Shown here: positions 9,445-18,380 of the stretch, one piece after another
Layout: each line of letters opens with the position of its first letter
Position numbering within the stretch: the stretch's first letter is position 1
Translations under genes and position numbers: made by a program
Notes under the pieces: model-generated
The model's database searches: none
What the model was told of the DNA's origin: nothing
What the model saw: the letters and a program-made list of their open reading frames with translations, nothing else
NCBI RefSeq assembly: GCF_000373585.1
Contig: NZ_KB891929.1
Span: forward strand, 124,001-188,000
Direction of reading: 5' to 3'
From: Streptomyces sp. MspMP-M5
GTDB lineage: Bacteria; Actinomycetota; Actinomycetes; Streptomycetales; Streptomycetaceae
DNA: 64,000 nt

Positions 9445-9834
9445 TCACACGCCGGACGGGCTGGAGTGCGCGGACGGGCTGGAGTGTGCGGACGGCCCGG
9501 CCTTCTGGCGCATGAGCGCGCGTATCGGGTGCCAGGATTCGGTGTCGTCGTCGGGGGCCTCGCGCCAGACGAGGCCGTCGGGGTGGTGGAGGACCGCGGT
9601 GATCTCGTCCGGGGTCGGCGGCTCGGTGTTGCCGCGCAGGTAGACGGCGCGCAGGCCGAGGTTGCGCAGCCTGGTCAGGGCGCGCTGGCGGTTCACCGCG
9701 TGGACCAGGACCCGGACGCGGCAGCCGCCGTCGTAGGGCCCGCAGAGCGGTCCGTGGTCCGGTCTGGGCAGTGAGAGGGCGACCACCACGCTTCCGCCGG
9801 GAAGCCTGCTGAACCCGCCTCTGGTCCTCGTCAT
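9445..9834 (-). CDS. Conserved small protein of unknown function
   Basis: A 129-residue soluble protein that I do not recognise. The centre is basic and helical (VNRQRALTRLRNLGLRAVYLRGN) and is followed by TPDEITAVLHHPDGLVWR. The C-terminus contains a tandem peptide repeat (SAHSSP twice), produced by two 18-bp DNA repeats at about 9452-9489. The tail looks variable and disordered. It is convergent with the nicotinamidase gene. Confidence 0.6.
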   Translation of the reverse strand: MTRTRGGFSRLPGGSVVVALSLPRPDHGPLCGPYDGGCRVRVLVHAVNRQRALTRLRNLGLRAVYLRGNTEPPTPDEITAVLHHPDGLVWREAPDDDTESWHPIRALMRQKAGPSAHSSPSAHSSPSGV

Positions 9835-9891
9835 ATCTCCCCCGTGAGACTCGGCGTCAACAAGGAACTGTAGGACGCATCTAAACGCCTA

Positions 9892-9923
9892 TCGGCCGCC
9901 GCCCGCTAGGGGGCGGCGGCCGA
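9892..9923 (-). terminator. Terminator of the M6 protease gene
   Basis: A perfect 12-bp stem (CGGCCGCCGCCC / GGGCGGCGGCCG) with a 6-nt loop, about 30 bp beyond the protease stop codon. Confidence 0.75.
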
Positions 9924-9951
9924 CAACGCTGTGACCTGCGACTTTTACTTT

Positions 9952-12351
9952 CTACTTACTCGCAGGGCCGACCGTGAGGACCACCGTGGAGCCGTCCCGG
10001 GCCTCCTTGGTGAGCGCGATCTTGGTGTTGGTGTCAGGAACGATCACCCCGCCGGTCGGGTTCGCCTTGTCGTAGTAGACGCCGTGCCGGTCGTCGAAGA
10101 CCCGGACCCCGGGCTTCGACTTGATCTTCACCTCGGCGCCGTCCTTGTGGAGCGTGAGGGCGTCCGTCCGGGCGCCGGTGAAGGTCGCGTCGTAGGTCTG
10201 GAAGCGGTTGCGCATCAGGGTGCCGTCGGCCCAGCGCTCGGCCGCCGGGTGGGCGTCGACCGGGAGGATGCGCCCGACGCCGGGGTGCACACCGACGTTG
10301 TTGTCCCGCTGCGAGGTGTCCCAGAGCCAGATCAGCACGCCCTTCTGGAACGGGAAGTGCTCCACCCAGCCCGGCCGGGAGGTCTTCCAACCGAAGTTGT
10401 ACGGGCCGGACTTGAGGGTCTTGTCGTAGGAGACGTACTGGCGGTTCTCGGCGAGGTAGTACTGCGGGTAGTCCTTGGTGAAGGACGAGCCGATCCGCGT
10501 GAAGCCCTTGCTGGTCCAGCCGTTGTCGCCGTGCTCGGCGTCGTCGGTGAACAGCGGGGCGCCGTCGGCGGTGAGGGTCAGGGCGTCGGCGGTGAAGCCC
10601 TTCTGGGCGACGCCGCCGTCGGTCTGGTAGCGGAAGCGCAAGCCGATCTTCTTGCCGGCGTAGGCGTCCAGCGGGAAGACGAGGTCCTGCGGGGCGGTGA
10701 CGGTACCGGTCAGCGCGGGCTTGCCGGAGGCGTCGCGGGGCAGCGGCGCGCCGTTCGCGGTGCCGTCCAGGGGCGTCCAGTTGGCACCGCCGTCGGTGGA
10801 GACCTCGGTGTAGACGGAGTCGTAGTCCTTCTCGGTGTCCCACCAGCCCTTGAGGGTGAGCGCGGCGTGGGACTTGCCGGTGAGGTCCACGGTCCGGGTC
10901 AGGGTGTTGGAGAGGTCGTCGCCCATCCCGCTCCACCACTGCGTGGCGCCCTCGGCGGGCTTGACGATCTCGGTGGTGACCTTCTTGGCGGGCAGGTCGA
11001 CGACGAGTGCCTGCTTGTTCCTGGTGTTGTACTCGGCGACGCCGAGGGTGTGCCGGGACGGTGTGGCGGCCTTGGCGGTGGCGTAGTTGAGCCAGCCGAG
11101 CTGGAGCTTGTCCCAGGCGCTCATGTCGCCGGGCAGGTCGCCGATGGCGCCCTTGCCGCGGCCGAGCCAGGAGCCGGCGGACATCAACGACCAGAAGTCG
11201 ACCGAGGATTCGCCCTTGCCGGTGGTGTCGTACTCGTCCGGCAGGCCCAGGTCGTGGCCGTACTCGTGGGCGAAGACGCCGAGTCCGCCGTTCTCGGGCT
11301 GCATGGTGTAGTCGCCGACCCAGAAGCCGGTGTCGCCGATCTGGGTGCCGCCGGCCTTGTTGCCCGCGGGGCCCGTCTTGCCGGCGTCGGTGCCGTACGC
11401 GTACCAGCGGTGCGCCCAGATGGCGTCGGTCTTCTGGGCGCCGCCGCCGGCCGACTCGTCCTCACCGGCGTGCACGATCTGGAAGTGGTCGATATAGCCG
11501 TCGGGCTCGTTGAAGTTGCCGTTGTGGTTGTAGTCGTTGCGGTCCCACTGGTCGTACTGGGCCAGGTCGGCCTTGATCTGGGCGTCGGTGCGGCCCTTGG
11601 CCTTCTGGTCGGTGACCCACTGGTTGACCGCGTCGCGGATCAGGTCCCAGGCGCTGGGGCAGTTGGTGGAGCCGCAGTAGTTGGAGCCGTAGCGGGCCTC
11701 GTTCCACGGGACCCGGACCCAGTCGGAGACCTGGCCGTTGACGGAGTAGCGGCCCGAGGACTGCTTCTCGTAGTACTTGGCCAGCGACTCCTTCTTCTTG
11801 TCGTGCGAGAAGTAGAGGTCCTGGTAGTGCTGCCGGTTGTAATCCGCCTGCCAGGCCGTGCTGTTGTCGTTCGCGCGGTCCGGCTTGGCTATCCGGTTGT
11901 GCGCCGGGCCGGGGGTGCCGCCGTACTTCTTCACCGGCGGCAGCGGACCGTCGCCGTCCGGGTCGTACATCGTGGTGTCGTCGACCTTGTCGCCGAAGTC
12001 CACGAGGATGGTGAAGATCTTGTCGGTCTTCTCCCGGGCCAGTTCGACGTACTTGCCCTTGCCGAGCTTGACGACCTTGGAGCCACCGCGCTCGGTCGCC
12101 TCGGCGTCGCCGGATATGACCTGCTGGAGCGCCTCGGTGCGCTGGGCCCGCTGGCGGTCGCTGAACGGGCCCTTGAGGTCGTGGGCGTCGGCCCGCTCGG
12201 GGGCCGGGTCGTGGCGGACGGCGGACGCGACGGGCGGGACCGACGACGGGGCGTCGGCCGCGGCCACCCCGGTCGAGAGAACGGCCGCCCCGGTGGCGGC
12301 GATTGCCGTGGCCAGGGCGGCCGCTCCGAACAGTCTTCGGTGGTATCTCAC
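9952..12351 (-). CDS. Secreted immune inhibitor A-type metalloprotease (peptidase M6)
   Basis: A 799-residue exported zinc protease. Residues 1 to about 35 are a Sec signal peptide (RRLFGAAALATAIAATGAAVL, ending AAADA). The catalytic motif is VFAHEYGHDLGLPDEYD (HExxH plus the M6 extension). An Asp/Asn-rich stretch (YDQWDRNDYNHNGNFNEPDG) resembles a calcium site, and a beta-rich C-terminal half follows. Length and layout fit family M6. It has its own promoter region and terminator, so it appears monocistronic. A role in extracellular protein degradation is expected. Confidence 0.92.
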   Translation of the reverse strand: MRYHRRLFGAAALATAIAATGAAVLSTGVAAADAPSSVPPVASAVRHDPAPERADAHDLKGPFSDRQRAQRTEALQQVISGDAEATERGGSKVVKLGKGKYVELAREKTDKIFTILVDFGDKVDDTTMYDPDGDGPLPPVKKYGGTPGPAHNRIAKPDRANDNSTAWQADYNRQHYQDLYFSHDKKKESLAKYYEKQSSGRYSVNGQVSDWVRVPWNEARYGSNYCGSTNCPSAWDLIRDAVNQWVTDQKAKGRTDAQIKADLAQYDQWDRNDYNHNGNFNEPDGYIDHFQIVHAGEDESAGGGAQKTDAIWAHRWYAYGTDAGKTGPAGNKAGGTQIGDTGFWVGDYTMQPENGGLGVFAHEYGHDLGLPDEYDTTGKGESSVDFWSLMSAGSWLGRGKGAIGDLPGDMSAWDKLQLGWLNYATAKAATPSRHTLGVAEYNTRNKQALVVDLPAKKVTTEIVKPAEGATQWWSGMGDDLSNTLTRTVDLTGKSHAALTLKGWWDTEKDYDSVYTEVSTDGGANWTPLDGTANGAPLPRDASGKPALTGTVTAPQDLVFPLDAYAGKKIGLRFRYQTDGGVAQKGFTADALTLTADGAPLFTDDAEHGDNGWTSKGFTRIGSSFTKDYPQYYLAENRQYVSYDKTLKSGPYNFGWKTSRPGWVEHFPFQKGVLIWLWDTSQRDNNVGVHPGVGRILPVDAHPAAERWADGTLMRNRFQTYDATFTGARTDALTLHKDGAEVKIKSKPGVRVFDDRHGVYYDKANPTGGVIVPDTNTKIALTKEARDGSTVVLTVGPASK

Positions 12352-12763
12352 TTGGCGAAGTCCTCCCCTTCAACTGGCCGATGCTGGAGGGCATTCGACC
12401 GGATGTGGGGAAGAAAAGACAGATCTTGACGTGTGTGTGCACGCCCAAGTACGTTATCCGGCTTGCTTTTCACAGCTATCGGACAGCGGACGCACAGCTT
12501 CCGGATCGTACGGCGGCCCGACCGGCCGCCCGGTGAGATATGCCCGACGGGCATGCGCCCCCGCACCCAGCAGGCCGGATGCCGCCCGGGGCGACCACGC
12601 AGGACCGCTCCGCAACCGTGCCGTGCGCCCCCGTGCTCCGGGACGGTGGGTTAGGTCACGCTTACCTTCCGTTCCGTCCGGGCACAAGGAATCGTAGGCT
12701 CGTTCGGCGACGCGCCGCCGAACGTCCCGCATCCCCGCCGACCCCCCGAGGACGGATTCCGCC
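12352..12763. promoter_or_regulatory. Divergent control region of the M6 protease and a small membrane protein
   Basis: 412 bp with no supported gene. It should hold both divergent promoters. Apart from an iron-box-like site (12651-12669) I see no strong dyads. Confidence 0.4.
12651..12669 (+). promoter_or_regulatory. Iron box-like sequence (DmdR1/IdeR type)
   Basis: TTAGGTCACGCTTACCTTC matches the 19-bp actinobacterial iron-box consensus at 14 positions by eye, with both half-site cores (TTAGGT and ACCT) kept. It lies 95 bp before the small membrane protein at 12764. Binding is inferred. Confidence 0.4.
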
Positions 12764-13072
12764 ATGCCTCGTCCGACCGCCACCCAGCTCGTCTACGGTT
12801 CGGCCACGGTCTTTCTCTCCACCCTCGCGATGCTGCTGCTCTCGCAGACGCAGACCGGGATCGGGGTCGCGGTCATCGCCCTGGCCGGCCTCGGACTCGG
12901 GCTGCTGGTCGCCATGACGGTGCCCATGCCCGGGATGTCACGGGTGGTGCGCTGCGGCGGCGCGGGTGCCGCGGCCCCCGAGGGCGCCGCCCCGCTGCGG
13001 GCCGTGCCGCCCCCGGCCGGGCACCTGCCGCGGCCGCACGCCGGGGCCCGGGTCGGCGAACACACCCGCTGA
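12764..13072 (+). CDS. Small membrane protein
   Basis: A 102-residue protein with two predicted membrane helices: roughly 9-27 (VYGSATVFLSTLAMLLLS) and 33-53 (GVAVIALAGLGLGLLVAMTV). A Pro/Ala-rich cytoplasmic or external tail follows. No family recognised. The iron-box-like site upstream is the only regulatory hint. Confidence 0.65.
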   Translation: MPRPTATQLVYGSATVFLSTLAMLLLSQTQTGIGVAVIALAGLGLGLLVAMTVPMPGMSRVVRCGGAGAAAPEGAAPLRAVPPPAGHLPRPHAGARVGEHTR

Positions 13073-13127
13073 GCCCCGACTCCTGACGCTACGTCATATA
13101 TCGCAACCGCCGTCCCCCGTAGCGGAG

Positions 13128-13889
13128 TCAGTCCGTCGCGACCACCACCGTGCGGGCCGCCTTGTCGTGCAGGCACTGCTGGTACGGCTTGTCCCAGGTG
13201 CACCACAGGACGTTGACCAGCCAGAAGATGAAGCCGCAGCACGGGACGATCTCCGGCAGGGTGTAGACCGCGGCCCGGGTCCAGCCGGCCTGTGGGGTCG
13301 GGATCGAGCCGTCGGCGAGCATCGCGACCCGGATCCGCATCGCCATCTTGCCGACCGTCTGACCGCGGGTGGTCAGCATCACCCCCTCGTAGATCAGGTA
13401 CACCAGCATCGCCACGCCGGACACCGTCGCCTGCTTGCTGGTCTCCACGCTGCTGGTGCTGAAGTAGTCCACCCAGCCGACGATCGCGTTCATGATCAGG
13501 GTGACCGGGACGCCGATGATGATCGCGTCGATGATCCGGGCCAGCAGCCGCTTGCCGCGGTTGGCCAACGGCGGCATCCCGGCCAGGGGGTCGGCCCCGT
13601 ACTCCCCGGAGCCGTAGGGCCCGCCCGCCGGGGGCCCGCCGTACGGGCCGCCGCCGTGGGGGCCGCCCCCGTAGGACGGCGGAGGGCCGGCGCCCGGGGG
13701 CGGAGGGGGCGGAGCGCCACCGGGCGGCGGGGCGCCGGTGCCCTCGTTCGGGCCGGCGCCGTGCGGGGAGCCGTTGCGTGGGGCGCCGGGGTCCGGAGTG
13801 CCGCCCGCCGGGGGCTGCGGCGGCCTCTTCTGGAACGGGTCGTTCTCGGGCGGTTCACCGGGGCCGGGCGGGGGCTGGTCGGTACTCAT
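13128..13889 (-). CDS. RDD-family membrane protein with Pro/Gly-rich N-terminus
   Basis: A 253-residue protein. The first ~120 residues are disordered and very rich in Pro and Gly. An RDD domain follows: RLLARIIDAIIIGVPVT holds the Arg-Asp pair, then further hydrophobic helices and the typical GQTVGKMAMRIRV motif. The C-terminus (CTWDKPYQQCLHDKAARTVVV) closely resembles that of the next gene, so the two are paralogs. RDD proteins are implicated in ion or metabolite exchange in some bacteria; no substrate is evident here. Confidence 0.85.
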   Translation of the reverse strand: MSTDQPPPGPGEPPENDPFQKRPPQPPAGGTPDPGAPRNGSPHGAGPNEGTGAPPPGGAPPPPPPGAGPPPSYGGGPHGGGPYGGPPAGGPYGSGEYGADPLAGMPPLANRGKRLLARIIDAIIIGVPVTLIMNAIVGWVDYFSTSSVETSKQATVSGVAMLVYLIYEGVMLTTRGQTVGKMAMRIRVAMLADGSIPTPQAGWTRAAVYTLPEIVPCCGFIFWLVNVLWCTWDKPYQQCLHDKAARTVVVATD

Positions 13890-13994
13890 GGCCCGAGTCG
13901 ACCGCTTGCGGACGGGCGCCGCATCCGGCGGAGGCCGATCGGGGTACCCGGGCCGCCAGGGCGGGTGACGGCCCGGGGAACGACCGGGTGACGG

Positions 13995-15539
13995 TCAGTC
14001 GGACGCCGCGTCGGAGGCGACGAAGGTGCGGGCCGCCTTGTCGTGCCAGCACTGCCGCCACGGCTTGTCGAACACGCACCACAGGGCGTTGACCACCCCG
14101 ACCACGGCGAGCCCGAGCACGCCGTAGACCAGCCAGCGCTTGACCGCCTGCGCGGTCTCCGGTGTGTCATGGCTCTCGATGTCCAGCACCCTCAGGCCGC
14201 AGAGCTTCTTGCCCAGCGTGCGGCCCCATTTGAGGGTCGGCAGCACCTCGTAGAGGCCGCCGCCGATCAGGACGACGGCCAGGAGCGTCAGGAAGACGGG
14301 GGCGGTGGTGCCGTCGACCAGATACACCGTCACCTGGCGGCCGGACTGCTTGGCCGCCTCGACCTTGGCGTCGAGGTGGTCGGTGACCGTGGGCCACAGG
14401 GGCAGCGCCGCCGCGAGGGTGACCAGGGCCAGCGCCGCGGTGTCGATCAGCCGGGCGGCCAGCCGGCGGCCGAGCGGCGCCGGGTGGCCCTGCGCGGCCT
14501 GCGCGGCGGCGAAGAAGACGTCGGCGGTCGGCGGCTTCCACGGGATGACGCCGTCGTCGTCGCCGGCGGCGCCGCCCTGCGCCGGGAAGGCGGGCGAGGG
14601 CGCCGGGGCGGCGGCCGAGGGCTGCTGCGCGGCCTGCGGCGGGGCCGGGCGGGCCGCCTGCGGGGCCGGCGGCTGCTGCGCGGGCGGCTGCTGGGCCGGC
14701 GTCCCGGTGGCGGGCAGGGACTGCGGCGCGCCGCCGGCCGGGCCGGCCGCGGGCCGCTCGCCCGCCGGCAGCCGGAAGGCCATCGTCTCGTTCCGGGCGG
14801 GCGGGCGGCCGTCCTCGGCCGCGTCCGGCCGGACCGCGCGGAAGGCGGTGGTGCCGTGGTCCGCGGCGGGCGCGTTACCGGCGGGATTCCCGGAAGGGGC
14901 GTTGCCGGCGGGGGCGTTGCCGGGCCGGACCGCGCGGATCGCGGTGGTCCCCTGATCGCCGGAACCGCGGCGGGCCCCGGGGTTGACGGCGCGGATCGTG
15001 ACCGTCCCGTCGGCCGGGGCGTCCGGCGCGGACGGGGCGGCGCCGGGCGCCTCGCCGGAGGCGGCCGGGGCGCTCTCCGCGGTGCGCTGCGGCGGGAGCG
15101 TGCCCCAGGAGGCACCGCCGGACGGCGTGCCGGCGGGGGGCTGGCCGGGCGCGCCCCAGGAGACCCGGCCGTCCTCGCCGAAGCCGGACTGCCGGGCGGC
15201 GTCGGCGTGCCAGCCGGACGCCTCCTCCGGGCCCGCCTGGGCGCCCCCGCCCGTGCCGGGGGCCTCGGCGTCGTCGTGCGGGCGCACGACCGCGTTCGCG
15301 GCGCCGGACGGGTCGGCCTCGTCCAGGAAGACCGGGCCGGTCTCGTCGACGGCGGCGGGCGCCGGGCCCGTGCCGGGCGGCGGCGCCGGCATCGGCTCGC
15401 CCGCGGCGGGGGCCGGGCGGCTGGTGCCCGGCACCCATGCGGCACCGTTCCAGTACCGGATGTAGCCGGGGATGGACGGGTCCGGGTAGAAGCCTGGCGT
15501 GGGGCTGCCGCCGGCGGATCCTGAGGTAGGGGCGCTCAT
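13995..15539 (-). CDS. RDD-family protein with DUF2510 and long disordered linker
   Basis: A 514-residue paralog of the downstream RDD gene. The N-terminal ~40 residues (GFYPDPSIPGYIRYWNGAAW) are a DUF2510-type WW-like motif. About 300 residues of Ala/Pro/Gly-rich low-complexity sequence follow, then a C-terminal RDD domain (RRLAARLIDTAALALVTLA, GRTLGKKLCGLRV) ending DKPWRQCWHDKAARTFV. The start at 15539 places DUF2510 near the N-terminus. The gap to the next gene is 105 bp. Function unknown. Confidence 0.85.
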   Translation of the reverse strand: MSAPTSGSAGGSPTPGFYPDPSIPGYIRYWNGAAWVPGTSRPAPAAGEPMPAPPPGTGPAPAAVDETGPVFLDEADPSGAANAVVRPHDDAEAPGTGGGAQAGPEEASGWHADAARQSGFGEDGRVSWGAPGQPPAGTPSGGASWGTLPPQRTAESAPAASGEAPGAAPSAPDAPADGTVTIRAVNPGARRGSGDQGTTAIRAVRPGNAPAGNAPSGNPAGNAPAADHGTTAFRAVRPDAAEDGRPPARNETMAFRLPAGERPAAGPAGGAPQSLPATGTPAQQPPAQQPPAPQAARPAPPQAAQQPSAAAPAPSPAFPAQGGAAGDDDGVIPWKPPTADVFFAAAQAAQGHPAPLGRRLAARLIDTAALALVTLAAALPLWPTVTDHLDAKVEAAKQSGRQVTVYLVDGTTAPVFLTLLAVVLIGGGLYEVLPTLKWGRTLGKKLCGLRVLDIESHDTPETAQAVKRWLVYGVLGLAVVGVVNALWCVFDKPWRQCWHDKAARTFVASDAASD

Positions 15540-15781
15540 GTCCGAAGTCCCGTATCTGTTCTCGGCCTGGTGGGTGTCGGGGTGCAGTCTGCCGCAACGC
15601 GGCGTCCACATCCATCGGACCCCGGGTCGCAACCGTGTTCTTCCCCTGCCCCGGGAACCACAGGAGACTCCCGGGAAAAAACTTCGCCGAAGTCGTGTAA
15701 GAGTCCGGCCGCAGGCCGCTCTCTCCCGGTGCGGGTCCGCGCACGGGGCCCGCGCAGGGAGCCGGAGAGAGGCGGACAGAG

Positions 15782-16255
15782 ATGCACACCGTGGTGGAAC
15801 GCGAACTGGAACTGAACATGGTCCTGTCGCCGGAGCGAAGCATTCCGGTGCCGGCCCGGCTGATCTACCGGACGGACGACCCGTATGCCGTCCACGTCAC
15901 CTTCCACGTCGGGTCGGACTCCCCCGTCCACTGGACGTTCGCCCGCGAACTGCTCGTCGAGGGCGTGTTCCGGCCGTGCGGCGAGGGCGATGTGCGGGTC
16001 TGGCCGACGAAGCCGGACGGCCGCAGCCTGGTCTGCATCGCGCTGTCCTCGCCGGACGGCGACGCGCTGCTGGAGGCGCCGGCCGCCGCGGTGTCGGCCT
16101 GGCTGGAGCGCACCCTGCGGATCGTGCCGCCGGGCTCGGAGGGCCCGCACCTCGGCCTCGACAAAGGGCTGAGCGCGCTGCTCGCGCTGGCCTCCCGGGA
16201 CGACGCCGGGGCGGACGGCCCCTGGCCGGCGGACGAGGTCGAGCCAGGGGCGTGA
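15782..16255 (+). CDS. ssgG: SsgA-like sporulation/cell-division regulator
   Basis: A 157-residue SsgA-family protein, found only in morphologically complex actinomycetes, where members control septum placement and spore maturation. Family hallmarks include the N-terminal strand RLIYRTDDPYAVHVTF, then VHWTFARELLVEGVF and GDVRVWPT. The C-terminal extension is short and acidic. GGAGAG lies before the ATG. The symbol ssgG is proposed from remembered synteny with S. coelicolor, so the family is firmer than the subgroup. Confidence 0.85.
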   Translation: MHTVVERELELNMVLSPERSIPVPARLIYRTDDPYAVHVTFHVGSDSPVHWTFARELLVEGVFRPCGEGDVRVWPTKPDGRSLVCIALSSPDGDALLEAPAAAVSAWLERTLRIVPPGSEGPHLGLDKGLSALLALASRDDAGADGPWPADEVEPGA

Positions 16256-16335
16256 CGGTGGCGCCGCGCCGCCCCCGGCGCGCCGGCCGGCCGGAGGGGG
16301 ACCGCCGCGGCGGCGGGACAGGGCCCGGTCCCCGT

Positions 16336-17844
16336 TCAGTCGCCGCGGTACGTCTCCAGCAGCCGCAGCCAGATCTCGCTGATCGTCGGGTAGGCAGGGA
16401 CCGCGTGCCAGAGGCGCTCGATCGGGACCTCGCCGGCCACCGCGACGGTGGCCGAGTGCAGCAGCTCGCCGACGCCCGGCCCGACGAAGGTGGCACCCAG
16501 CAGCACCTCGCGGTCCAGGTCGACGACCATCCGGGCGCGGCCGCGGTAGCCGTCGGCGTACAGCGACGCACCGGCCACCGCGCCCAGGTCGTGGTCGACG
16601 ACGCGGATCCGGTACCCGGCGCGCTCGGCCTCGGCGGCGCTCAGGCCCACCGCGGCGGCCTCGGGGTCGCTGAAGACGACCTGGGGGACGGCGTGCCGGT
16701 CCGCGCTGGCGCTGTGCGCGCCCCAGCGGTCGGTCTCCAGGATCGGCACTCCGCGGGCCCGGGCGGCGATCGCGGCGCCGGCGATCCGGGCCTGGTACTT
16801 GCCCTGGTGGGTCAGAAGGGCCCGGTGGTTGACGTCGCCGGCGCCGTAGAGCCAGCCGCCGGGCACGCCGGTGACCCGCAGGGTCTCGTCCACGTCCAGC
16901 CAGCCGCCCGGCGTCAGGCCGACGGTCTCCAGCCCCAGATCCTCGGTGCGCGGGGCCCGGCCGGTCGCGATCAGCAGCTCGTCGGCGATGAGCGCGTCCC
17001 CGGTGTCGAGATGGACGGTGAGCGGCCGGCCAGGTGCCTCCCGGCGTACCTCGCGCACCTCCACGCCGGTCCGCAGGGTCACCCCCGCCTCGGCCAGCGA
17101 CTCGGCGACCAACTGCCCGGCGAACGGCTCCATACGGGGCAGCAGCCCGTCGCCGCGCACCAGGAGCGTCACCGCGGCGCCCAGCGCCCGCCAGGCGGTC
17201 GCCATCTCGACGCCCACCACCCCGCCGCCGACGATCACCAGCCGGCCCGGCACGGACTTGGCGCTGGTGGCGTCCCGGCTGGTCCACGGCCCGGCCTCGG
17301 CCAGCCCGGGGACGTCCGGCAGCACCGGCCGGCTGCCGGTGCAGACCGCGACCGCGTGCCGGGCGAGGAGCGTCCGCCCGCCGTCGACGGCCACCCGCCG
17401 CGGCCCGACCAGCCGCCCCCGGCCGCGGACGAGGTCGATGCCGGCCGAGTCCAGCCAGCGGACCTGCCCGTCGTCCTTCCAGTAGGAGGCGAAGGCGTCG
17501 CGGTGGGCGAGGACGGCGGGCGCGTCCAGCGGTCCGGCCGCCGCGTCCTTCAGCCCCGGCACCCGGCGCGCCTCGGAGCGGGCGGTGACCGGACGCAGCA
17601 GCGCCTTGCTGGGCATGCAGGCCCAGTAGGAGCACTCGCCGCCGACGAGTTCGTGCTCCACCAGTACCGCGCTCAGACCGGCGGCGTGCACCCGGTCGGC
17701 GAGGTTCTCGCCGGTCGGCCCGCCGCCCAGCACGATGACGTCGTAGGTGTCGGCGGCGGCCCGGTCGCCGTCGCCCGTCCCGCCGCCGGCCGCCTGCGGG
17801 CCGCCGGCCGCTGCCGTCGCTTCGCTCGCTCGGTTCGCTGACAT
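16336..17844 (-). CDS. Pyridine nucleotide-disulfide oxidoreductase (dihydrolipoyl dehydrogenase/mercuric reductase-like)
   Basis: A 502-residue flavoprotein. FAD binding is shown by DVIVLGGGPTGENLA (about 33-47), the redox disulfide by VGGECSYWACMPSK (C-x4-C), the NAD(P) site by LVIVGGGVVGVEMATAW, and the second FAD motif by WLYGAGDVN. The C-terminal dimer domain has HSATVAVAGEVPIERLWHAVPAYPT, where LDH-type enzymes keep the catalytic His near HAHPT; here the segment reads WHAVPAYPT, so the usual His-Glu pair is changed. The start at 17844 has AGGGAG behind it. Physiological substrate unknown. Confidence 0.85.
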   Translation of the reverse strand: MSANRASEATAAAGGPQAAGGGTGDGDRAAADTYDVIVLGGGPTGENLADRVHAAGLSAVLVEHELVGGECSYWACMPSKALLRPVTARSEARRVPGLKDAAAGPLDAPAVLAHRDAFASYWKDDGQVRWLDSAGIDLVRGRGRLVGPRRVAVDGGRTLLARHAVAVCTGSRPVLPDVPGLAEAGPWTSRDATSAKSVPGRLVIVGGGVVGVEMATAWRALGAAVTLLVRGDGLLPRMEPFAGQLVAESLAEAGVTLRTGVEVREVRREAPGRPLTVHLDTGDALIADELLIATGRAPRTEDLGLETVGLTPGGWLDVDETLRVTGVPGGWLYGAGDVNHRALLTHQGKYQARIAGAAIAARARGVPILETDRWGAHSASADRHAVPQVVFSDPEAAAVGLSAAEAERAGYRIRVVDHDLGAVAGASLYADGYRGRARMVVDLDREVLLGATFVGPGVGELLHSATVAVAGEVPIERLWHAVPAYPTISEIWLRLLETYRGD

Positions 17845-17921
17845 CGGCGCTCGCTCCCTGCTGGGCATGGGGTGGGCCGGGTCCCCGGGACCCTCACCGA
17901 CATCCTCTTCCCGGCGCGGGC

Positions 17922-18209
17922 TCAGCGCATCCGGCGTTCGACCGCCTCCTTGGCCTCCGCGAGCCCGGCGCCGGTCACCTCGCGGTAGAGCTTGATCGCC
18001 GCGATCTTCTTGTCCTGCGCCAGCAGCGCGTCGACCTCCGCCATCCGCGGGTCCACCTCCTCCTCCACCCCGAGGTGGGCCATGACCACGTCCACCTTCC
18101 GCTCCAGCCGCGCCAGCCGCCGCTCCAGCGGCTTCGTACGGCGGTCGGTGGCGGAGGCGAGCACGGCTACGGCCAGCACGAAGACGGCGATCGCGGAGTA
18201 GGTGTCCAT
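17922..18209 (-). CDS. Small membrane-anchored protein with ribosomal L7/L12 C-terminal-like motif
   Basis: A 95-residue protein. Residues 3-20 form a single hydrophobic helix (TYSAIAVFVLAVAVLASA). A basic coiled coil follows (PLERRLARLERKVDVVMAHL). The C-terminus, KKIAAIKLYREVTGAGLAEAKEAVERR, matches the helix-turn of the L7/L12 C-terminal domain (KIxVIKxVRExTGLGLxEAKxxVE). It is not the ribosomal protein itself. Its role is unknown; similar proteins are widespread in actinomycetes. Confidence 0.75.
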   Translation of the reverse strand: MDTYSAIAVFVLAVAVLASATDRRTKPLERRLARLERKVDVVMAHLGVEEEVDPRMAEVDALLAQDKKIAAIKLYREVTGAGLAEAKEAVERRMR

Positions 18210-18380
18210 GCCAGAAATCCTAGAGGAGTGAGCCCGGTGACCCGGGCAAGGGCCACGCCCCGCCGCCCGGTCGCTCCGCCGCCCCGACTCCCTTGAAAGC
18301 CAAGGAACTTGCCCGGCCCGCAAGGGTCGGACTCACTCGTCTAGGGTCGGTTCCGATCACCGACTGCACGGGGGAACGCA

